From Mariniblastus fucicola (GTDB taxonomy: Bacteria; Planctomycetota; Planctomycetia; Pirellulales; Pirellulaceae), in the NCBI RefSeq assembly GCF_008087665.1, contig NZ_CP042912.1, forward strand, positions 2,852,001 to 2,916,000: a stretch of 64,000 bases of DNA. The letters run 5' to 3'. A program made the position numbers and the translations under genes. This document shows, in pieces, positions 18,572 through 25,334 of this stretch (position 1 is its first letter; each line of letters begins with the position of its first letter). Below the pieces are notes generated by a model. It was not told where the DNA came from and ran no database searches. It worked only from the letters and a program-made list of their open reading frames with translations.

Positions 18572-19894
18572 TCAGGCAGCTTTCAGCTTGCGACCAAACT
18601 GAGTCGCGTTCTCGTATAGCTGGATATATTGTGCGGCCTGAATTTCAGAATCATGGTTCAGCTCCATCATCTTCCGAGCCTCGATTCCCATTTGCTGACG
18701 CTGCAGTGGGTTATTGATGATCCATGAGATCTGCTTGGCGAGGTCTTGTGAATCGCCAGCTTTCGCGAGCAGTCCCGTTTTACCGTTTTGAACCATCTCC
18801 GGAATCCCGCAGGTATCAAAGCCAACGACAGGGGTTCCGCAAGCCATGGCCTCTAGTCCAACTTGAGGCTGATTATCCTCGGTGGAAGGCACAACCACGA
18901 CATCTGCGGCGGAATAGATCAGACGTTGCCGGTCAATCGAGTCGACGTAGCCAAGCTCGTGGAACTTTTTGACTCGACCCGTGCTTTGCACCTCACCCGA
19001 ACCGAAAACGATCCCTTCGACTTCCTGGTCCGTGGACACATGATCCAGCGCAGAAACCAGCGAACCGACTCCTTTTCGTTTGCTCCGAACATCATCTGCA
19101 CCGAAGCCGATCAGAAATGCGTCTGAGCGAATGCCGAGCTGTTTTCGAGCGTGTATTCGGTCGACCGGATAGAACTTTTTCAGGTTGAAACCGAGTCGGA
19201 TATGGTGGAACGATGCGGTCCTCGGCCAGACGGGACTTTGCTTTGCCAAATCCAGCATCCAGCGGCTCGGTGCAACGACATGCACGTTACGGCCGCTTAG
19301 AGCGCGGCGTTTTGTCTGAAACGAATCAACCGAAACGTCGCGACTGTGGGCGTTGGTGACTTGTGGGCAGGATCCGCATCCCTTTTGGTACTTTTCGCAG
19401 CCGCCAGCGTAGTGGCAGCCGCCAGTAAATGCGTTCTGATCGTGTAGCGTCCAAACGAGTGGCACGTGGTCGGGGATCGATCGAAAGAAGCTGGGGTAGT
19501 CGGCGAAGAATGAAATCCAATGAAGGTGGACGATGTCCGAGTTGATTTGAAACCAGTTCAGCGTTGATTCGTCTGGCAGTCTCGCCATCGAAAAAGTCTC
19601 TTCTCCGGCGGGGCGAGTCGCGATGTGTTCGTTGTGCAATCGCCAGATTTCTCTCAGCCGCTTCTTTTCGCGACGTCGCGCGAACATCGACAGTCCGTTG
19701 GTTGAAGGCTCGGCTGCGATTTGAGTCTGCTCAATCGCCTCGGACTTGTTGCCGATCTGCACAACATCATCGCGATCGCTGCGACTGTAATAGAACGTGC
19801 TGCGGACGCCTGATTTTCTCAATCGCCGGCTTAGTCGCCGCGCGGCCGTGGCGGCACCACCGTAAGGAAACGTGTTGAAGTGGCTGACCTTCAT
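18572..19894 (-). CDS. GT4-family glycosyltransferase (WcaC-like)
   Basis: 440 residues, cytoplasmic or membrane-associated, transferring a sugar from a nucleotide-sugar donor onto a growing polysaccharide. The N-terminus KVSHFNTFPYGGAATAARRL carries the glycine-rich acceptor-domain loop. The middle has WTLHDQNAFTGGCHYAGGC with a Cys-rich stretch (CEKYQKGCGSCPQ) typical of WcaC-like enzymes. The C-terminal domain has VVVPSTEDNQPQVGLEAMACGTPVVGFD, the donor-binding region ending in the E-A-M-A-C-G signature, then GIPEMVQNGKTGLL. The start ATG 19894 has a strong AGGAG site; the long upstream extension in the same frame overlaps the preceding gene and was discarded. It lies 31 bp after the next gene in the same operon. 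Confidence 0.88.
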   Translation of the reverse strand: MKVSHFNTFPYGGAATAARRLSRRLRKSGVRSTFYYSRSDRDDVVQIGNKSEAIEQTQIAAEPSTNGLSMFARRREKKRLREIWRLHNEHIATRPAGEETFSMARLPDESTLNWFQINSDIVHLHWISFFADYPSFFRSIPDHVPLVWTLHDQNAFTGGCHYAGGCEKYQKGCGSCPQVTNAHSRDVSVDSFQTKRRALSGRNVHVVAPSRWMLDLAKQSPVWPRTASFHHIRLGFNLKKFYPVDRIHARKQLGIRSDAFLIGFGADDVRSKRKGVGSLVSALDHVSTDQEVEGIVFGSGEVQSTGRVKKFHELGYVDSIDRQRLIYSAADVVVVPSTEDNQPQVGLEAMACGTPVVGFDTCGIPEMVQNGKTGLLAKAGDSQDLAKQISWIINNPLQRQQMGIEARKMMELNHDSEIQAAQYIQLYENATQFGRKLKAA

Positions 19895-19925
19895 GCCCTG
19901 CTCCTGGATTCGATGGCGTTGTGGC

Positions 19926-20846
19926 TTAGGCCGCTTTGCGTGAGTGTGTCGTTTCCGCCAACTCTTCGACCGGATTGTCCTGCTCGTATCGTTGCTTTGC
20001 CAGGAACATGTTCTCCAGCATCGCCTCTCGGCCGCGGCGAACGAACCAGACCCGCAGCTTGCGTCGCGTCGTCTCGATCTGCTCCTGCAACGCGTTCCAC
20101 TTGGCCTTTTGCAATTCGGCTCCGTCGAGAGGGCGAATGCAGTCTTCGATAAACTCGTCCTTTTCCTGCATAAAACCATGCAGCAGAACTTTCGAAGCGT
20201 CCATCAGGTCCCGGCGGACCCGATCGGTGGTCGAGAAAGAAATTGCCCGGCACTCGCGAGCCAACCCTCGGGCTTTCGCGAACTGGTAAACCGCCATGTC
20301 GAACACGCCTTCACGTGCATCGGTCGGCATCTGAGACGCAAAATTCATCGCGTAACAGGCTCCACCGTTGATGTGCGGTTCAAGGATTCGCTTTGGCCGT
20401 TTCAGAATCCGATACTTGTAAACTTCTGGAACGTAACAGCCCATCATCAAAGGACGCTGCGAGCCGCTGTACCACATTTGCGAAAGCCGATCGATCCAGT
20501 CGGATTGCGTCGGGCACATGTCCGACTCCAGCCACAAACTGAATCCGTCGTTGTTTTGATAAGCCTGCTCGACGTACTCCATACAGTCCCAAAACATTGC
20601 TGTCGGGCCTTCTGGGTATCCGAAGATCTGCGTGGGGCATTGAAAAGGAATCGCATTGCCAAGCGACTGGTAAGCTTCGACAAGCCGCTGTGAAGGTTTC
20701 CGTTTCGGGCTGGCGGCGAGCAGGAAGTCCGTTTCGACTTTCGGTTTTGGCCACGACTTCAGAAGTGTCGCGATTCGCAGGTAGCGATCGACTTCTTCTT
20801 CGCAAAAGTGAGGCAGGATGACAACATGTTTGCGAGTCTGAGTCAT
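19926..20846 (-). CDS. Hypothetical protein of the polysaccharide cluster, possibly a GT-A-type transferase
   Basis: 306 residues, no signal peptide. The N-terminus KHVVILPHFCEEEVDRYLRIATLL resembles the first strand and helix of nucleotide-sugar transferases, and GFSLWLESDMCP (about residues 105-116) could be the metal-binding acidic motif of a GT-A fold. GGACYAMNF later fits the acceptor loop. The last 70 residues are a charged, probably coiled-coil helix. I cannot assign a family with confidence. It is the first gene of a two-gene operon with the GT4 enzyme and is divergent from another glycosyltransferase-like gene. Confidence 0.6.
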   Translation of the reverse strand: MTQTRKHVVILPHFCEEEVDRYLRIATLLKSWPKPKVETDFLLAASPKRKPSQRLVEAYQSLGNAIPFQCPTQIFGYPEGPTAMFWDCMEYVEQAYQNNDGFSLWLESDMCPTQSDWIDRLSQMWYSGSQRPLMMGCYVPEVYKYRILKRPKRILEPHINGGACYAMNFASQMPTDAREGVFDMAVYQFAKARGLARECRAISFSTTDRVRRDLMDASKVLLHGFMQEKDEFIEDCIRPLDGAELQKAKWNALQEQIETTRRKLRVWFVRRGREAMLENMFLAKQRYEQDNPVEELAETTHSRKAA

Positions 20847-21109
20847 GGCACCAATGTGTTAAAAATGCAGGCGCGAAATCCGTTTACAGCCATCAGAACC
20901 ATCCGTGGTTCCACTCGACCAGCCTGCTGACGCAATTTATGAAAATGCGGATTCTCGCGTCAATCGCAATTTGTTCTCAAGAATCTGCTGTCAGTTCCAT
21001 TCGTGAAACTCTGTCTTGACATCGGGACTCAACTGGAGGCCGCGCTCGCGATCACGACAACGGAATCTGATCGAGTTGAGGTTGCCCGAATCCGTTGGAT
21101 GCCGATACG

Positions 21110-23137
21110 ATGACGACTGTCAGGATGACACGATCGCTAACAGGAAATGCTGTGGCACGGCTCTACATCATCGATCAATCGCTTTGCAAACCGGGGGGCC
21201 ACCACTTTGACTATGTCAACTGTGTCGCTCGGGCCGCGCACCTCGATAGCCACGAAACGATCGTCGCCACCAATCGTCGATTCGTGTCCCGACGACAAAC
21301 GAAAAACGATGCCGAGCTGCCGCTGCACACGATCGCCAAAGTCGTACCAAGTTTTCGTAACTCGACGTATCAAAAAGTTAGTTGGCTGGCTGGGCTGAGG
21401 CATCTGAAGCGAGCGACCAGCATTGAGGATTTGTCCGTCGAAGAACATGCATCACGGCTGTTTTCGATGCAGCGATTCCTGCGGCGCCGTCGAACCAAAT
21501 TATTTCGCAAGCAACGCCGCAAAGTTATCGCCCAATTCGCGTGCGATTGCAGTCGATTTTTTGGTGCAGCGGTTCCCGAAAAGTTTGAACGCGGCGATCA
21601 AATTTTCTTCACCACCGTTTCCGAGCTGGAGTTGATGGGGCTGGCCATTTACCTCGCAAGCAATCCGTCCTCGCGGCTTGCGACGTGGCACTTACAGTTT
21701 CATTTCAACCTGTTCGACGGCCGAACTCCCGAATTCGAATCCCAGTCCGCCGTACAACGAAAAGTCCGCGGTTGCTTTCTGGCTGCGTTGTCGCGAATTC
21801 CCGATCACAACCTGATGTTCTACTGCACATCGGAAGAACTGGTCGAACAGTACTCGCGTTTGAACGTGGCCGATTTTTGGCGACTGCCCTATCCCGTCAA
21901 CCAGCGATTCTCTCCCGAAGGAAACCGGATAGAGACTAGAACCGTCGACGCGGCAAAGATTCCCGCGAAAGCCTTCGCAACCAGCTCCAATGCGGCGGGC
22001 CTGACACACGATCCGGAGAACGTAGATTCTTTCGAAACGTCGGAGCGTGCGACAACCAGTAGCGTGCTTCCGCGGATCACCAGCCATTCGGGAACGGCGC
22101 GGATGGTCGTGCCTGGCGAATTGCGCCGGGAGAAAGGCAGTGCCGTGCATCTGCAAGGCGTGATTGACGGTCTTTGGGATGAATACCTTTCGACCGGTCG
22201 GCTGCAAGTCGCGGTGCAGCGCCCGAATCGGAAAATGCTTGGCCGACAAAAGCTCGAACTGACCCTGCCCGAAGGCAGTCACGGCGTCACCGACGCTCCG
22301 GTCATCGACTACTTGCGGCACCCATTGTCAGAAGAGCAGTATTGCCGATTCATTCGCGGCGCGGATTTTGGGTTGTTGCTGCACGACAGCCGCGCCTACT
22401 ACAGTCGGAGGGCTGGAGTGTTGGGCGAGTTGCTGAGTTGTGGAAAACCAGTGATCGTGCCGGCAGGATGTTGGCTCGCACATCAACTGCAGGAGCCGCA
22501 GTTTCGGCATGTCGACAGGATGATGCGTCAATTGCCCAGTGGACGAAAAGTGGAACTTCGTGAGATGAGTTTCGACAGTGACAACGCTCCATTGAGCGGA
22601 GGCATCGTCTCCTTCGACCGACAGCGACATCCATTCAGGGCAGATTGCGCCAAGAGCCCCGACGAAAACATCGTCATTGTCAGTTTCGACTGGCAACATC
22701 CTCAAAGCCGTGGCGTCGACGCGCGAATCCACTGCACTGAATCAACGGCGGATGGATCGCAACAGACTTCAACCCAGGTGGTCGGCCATCGTTTTTCGGC
22801 AGGCAAATGCCACGTGATGTTTCGAGTGGACTTCGGTGGCAACAAAATTGGGCTGGAGATCGAAAACGCGTTTGACGATTCGACTGCGAGTATTCGAAAT
22901 CTGTCCATGGATCTGTTTCAGGCTGACAATCCTCGGCAGGTACCGCTCGGGGCGATCGGAATGATCTATGCCGATCGTGATTCGATTCAGGATTGCGTTG
23001 CAGAACTGGTTGAGCATCTTGATCATTACCAGTTTTCGGCTCAGGATTATTCACAGCGATGGTGGAATGCACATGATCCGAAACGCACGCTCGATTATCT
23101 TGTAGGTAGCGGTAACGCCAATCTGAGCGTCGCCTGA
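21110..23137 (+). CDS. Large GT-B-like glycosyltransferase candidate
   Basis: 675 residues. The N-terminal part begins ARLYIIDQSLCKPGGHHFDYVNCVARAA, like the acceptor domain of GT-B enzymes. Residues about 320-460 read as a Rossmann-type donor half: a strand with MVVPGELRREKGSA, then GLLLHDSRAYYSRRAGVLGELLSCGKPVIVPAG, the usual glutamate/cysteine-glycine-lysine-proline donor-site pattern. About 150 residues (roughly 480-630) with beta-rich, carbohydrate-binding-like character are inserted before a final helical segment that continues the GT-B C-terminus. No named family is certain. The start ATG 21110 was chosen over a TTG (21095) and a later ATG (21125). It sits 95 bp before galE. Confidence 0.6.
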   Translation: MTTVRMTRSLTGNAVARLYIIDQSLCKPGGHHFDYVNCVARAAHLDSHETIVATNRRFVSRRQTKNDAELPLHTIAKVVPSFRNSTYQKVSWLAGLRHLKRATSIEDLSVEEHASRLFSMQRFLRRRRTKLFRKQRRKVIAQFACDCSRFFGAAVPEKFERGDQIFFTTVSELELMGLAIYLASNPSSRLATWHLQFHFNLFDGRTPEFESQSAVQRKVRGCFLAALSRIPDHNLMFYCTSEELVEQYSRLNVADFWRLPYPVNQRFSPEGNRIETRTVDAAKIPAKAFATSSNAAGLTHDPENVDSFETSERATTSSVLPRITSHSGTARMVVPGELRREKGSAVHLQGVIDGLWDEYLSTGRLQVAVQRPNRKMLGRQKLELTLPEGSHGVTDAPVIDYLRHPLSEEQYCRFIRGADFGLLLHDSRAYYSRRAGVLGELLSCGKPVIVPAGCWLAHQLQEPQFRHVDRMMRQLPSGRKVELREMSFDSDNAPLSGGIVSFDRQRHPFRADCAKSPDENIVIVSFDWQHPQSRGVDARIHCTESTADGSQQTSTQVVGHRFSAGKCHVMFRVDFGGNKIGLEIENAFDDSTASIRNLSMDLFQADNPRQVPLGAIGMIYADRDSIQDCVAELVEHLDHYQFSAQDYSQRWWNAHDPKRTLDYLVGSGNANLSVA

Positions 23138-23232
23138 AGCTCGAATTTTGAATGCCATTCTGTCTGACAGAAAAGTAAAACTCGCCAACCGGCACGGAAT
23201 CGCTGCCGAACATTGAAACTGATTGAAGCATT

Positions 23233-24243
23233 ATGAACATACTGGTCGTCGGAGGAGCAGGATACATTGGATCGCACATGGTGCGGCTGTTGGATTCTGC
23301 AGGGCACAAAGTTTGGGTTTTGGACAACCTGTCGACCGGCTTTATGCAAGCCGTGACGGCCGGCGAGTTGATCGTTGGCGACATGAACGATTCCGAATTG
23401 GTGAAGAGCGTCCTTGGTGACAATCGCATCGACATCGTGATGCACTTTGCGGCTTGTGCTTTGGTCGGCGAGTCATGTGCCAATCCTGCGAAGTACTATC
23501 AGAACAACGTAGTCAATACCTTGTTGCTGCTGGAGTCGATGCGAGCCACGAACGTTCGCAAGATTGTGTTTTCGAGCACCTGTGCTACTTACGGCATTCC
23601 TGACAAAGTTCCCATCTCCGAAGCTACGCCCCAGCAACCGGTCAACCCGTACGGTTTTACCAAACTGGTCATCGAAAGAGCGCTGCGTGATTATTCGCAA
23701 GCACATAACTTTGGCTACGCCGCACTGCGATACTTCAATGCCGCTGGCGCATCTCCGCTCGGCGGAATTGGTGAAGACCACACACCTGAATCGCATTTGA
23801 TTCCGATCGTGCTGCAGGTTGCGATGGGGCAACGTGAGCAGGTTACTGTTTTCGGAAACGATTGGCCGACGCTCGACGGAAGTTGCGTGCGAGACTACAT
23901 CCACGTTGACGACCTCGCGGATGCTCATCTTCGCGCGATGGAAAGATTGAAACCTGGCACGGGCATCGAGTTGAATTTGGGAACCGGCACGGGATTCAGT
24001 GTGCGGCAGATTATCGAGACCTGTCGCGAGGTCACGAACGTGGACATAAAAAGCGTCGACGGCGATCGGCGTGCCGGAGATCCTCCAGAGCTGGTGGCCG
24101 ACGCATCGAAAGCAGAATCCGAATTGGGATGGGTGCCGCAATACACTTCGCCGCGGTCAATCATCGAGACCGCGTGGGAATGGCATCGCAACAATCCCGC
24201 CGGCTATGGAGATACCGCACTGGCGGAAGGGCAGGTTGAGTAG
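23233..24243 (+). CDS. galE: UDP-glucose 4-epimerase
   Basis: Interconverts UDP-glucose and UDP-galactose, supplying donors to the neighbouring glycosyltransferases. 336 residues. The NAD-binding Rossmann motif is VVGGAGYIGSHM; the catalytic YxxxK is in NPYGFTKLVIE; SSTCATYG carries the catalytic Ser/Thr; RYFNAAGA and RDYIHVDDLADAH are GalE hallmarks. The start ATG 23233 is canonical for the family. It lies downstream of the large glycosyltransferase gene in the same direction and converges with a small PepSY-type gene. Confidence 0.95.
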   Translation: MNILVVGGAGYIGSHMVRLLDSAGHKVWVLDNLSTGFMQAVTAGELIVGDMNDSELVKSVLGDNRIDIVMHFAACALVGESCANPAKYYQNNVVNTLLLLESMRATNVRKIVFSSTCATYGIPDKVPISEATPQQPVNPYGFTKLVIERALRDYSQAHNFGYAALRYFNAAGASPLGGIGEDHTPESHLIPIVLQVAMGQREQVTVFGNDWPTLDGSCVRDYIHVDDLADAHLRAMERLKPGTGIELNLGTGTGFSVRQIIETCREVTNVDIKSVDGDRRAGDPPELVADASKAESELGWVPQYTSPRSIIETAWEWHRNNPAGYGDTALAEGQVE

Positions 24244-24287
24244 CTTCGGAGCGCCCGTCTTATATAGCGAGCGTAATGCTTGCGGAT

Positions 24288-24812
24288 TCAGGGCTGAGCT
24301 TTCTTCGCCAGCCGTCGTTTCTTTTTCCGTTTCGCCTGAATGGGCAGAAACCAAAGATAGATGCCGGAGATCCAAAGCCCTAGCAGGATCATCCCATTGG
24401 CAGAGAACACGTACAGCTTTACGAAATCAGAAAAGTAGGATCCGTCGTGTAGCGATTCGATAAAGTCGCTTCTTCTATAAGCAGACGACAGAATCTCGCC
24501 GGTTGCAGAATCGAGTTGGACTTCCCAACCGTTCTTGGCACGCACTTTTATGACGCCCTTCGCTGGACGAACGTCCAGTCGATCAACATCGGCCCATGAA
24601 TTGATGCGAGCATCTTCGTCGCCCATCGCTGATTCGAGAACTTTTGGCCAGCCGATCGTCATTTGATTCGGACTGCCAGACAATGTTTTGGGCTGAATCC
24701 ATGCGAACTCCTTCTTGAATTGCAGGATTAAGCCGGTGGCAATAACCAGCAGCAATGGGATCGCGATAAGGATTCCGCCCCACCTGTGAAGCCTTCTTGA
24801 CCAACGATTCAT
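24288..24812 (-). CDS. Small PepSY-associated transmembrane protein
   Basis: 174 residues. One membrane helix follows NRWSRRLHRWGGILIAIPLL (about 10-32) and a second lies near the C-terminus (FSANGMILLGLWISGIYLWF, about 137-158). Between them is a small periplasmic domain with VKAKNGWEVQLDSATG-type PepSY features (VRAKNGWEVQLDSATGEIL). A very basic tail ends the protein. This is the short form of the PepSY_TM family; related proteins sit with iron-siderophore uptake or ferric reductases, but no such gene lies nearby. The start is ATG 24812. Confidence 0.8.
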   Translation of the reverse strand: MNRWSRRLHRWGGILIAIPLLLVIATGLILQFKKEFAWIQPKTLSGSPNQMTIGWPKVLESAMGDEDARINSWADVDRLDVRPAKGVIKVRAKNGWEVQLDSATGEILSSAYRRSDFIESLHDGSYFSDFVKLYVFSANGMILLGLWISGIYLWFLPIQAKRKKKRRLAKKAQP

Positions 24813-25334
24813 CTGTTTTTTTTGAACGGACTTGACTTAGTGAACGTAACGGTGCGGACTCAAAACGAATGTCAGCTTTGATTATCCCGGCTATGCCTAC
24901 TACAGGACTTGCCTTGCCAGATCTCAGGGGGACACATGGTAATGTCAACTTGAGTCGGCGAGGGAAAAAGCGGAAAAAGCAGGGTATCCGCAGACTGCGG
25001 AGAAAATCCGGATTATTTACTCAAAGCAAGTTGTAAAACGTGGAAAAGGATGACCGCTGGGTTAAGTTATAGCTGAAATCTTGGGATTTGCGGTCAGGGG
25101 AGCTTTGTCCTTGAGCGTAAATTTCGGGGTACGTGTAAACGTGGCTGATTGACAGTGCTTTAGTGCTAGTTAGAATCTGCCGCGCAAGGAACTTGGATCA
25201 ATCGCCTTGTTTATGCGTATCACCGCAGAATCGGCTCCCGCTGGTTCTGTCCAATGTTTTGAATTCATGATGTCACATCGTGGTGATATCGATTGAAACT
25301 TATGTTCGAGTCTCGTTCGAGGAGGACCCTTTTT
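24813..25334. other. Intergenic region upstream of the YTV protein gene
   Basis: 522 bp without a gene. It carries the near-consensus promoter listed separately, a leader of about 150 bases, and a small TCCGCA/TGCGGA hairpin at 24987-25001 without a T-tract. Confidence 0.5.
25149..25176 (+). promoter_or_regulatory. Near-consensus sigma-70-type promoter for the YTV protein gene
   Basis: TTGACA, a 16-base spacer and TAGAAT. The -35 is perfect and the -10 is one base from consensus, so it should be strong. It implies a 5' untranslated leader of about 150 bases before the GGAGGA ribosome site and ATG 25335. Confidence 0.65.

Noticed and set aside
18572-20179. 535-residue version of the GT4 protein
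   Set aside because: The first 95 residues are Arg/Ser-rich and overlap the upstream gene; ATG 19894 has a strong AGGAG site.
24987-25001. Hairpin TCCGCA-GAC-TGCGGA as a terminator
   Set aside because: The stem is short, the loop is three bases and no T-tract follows.
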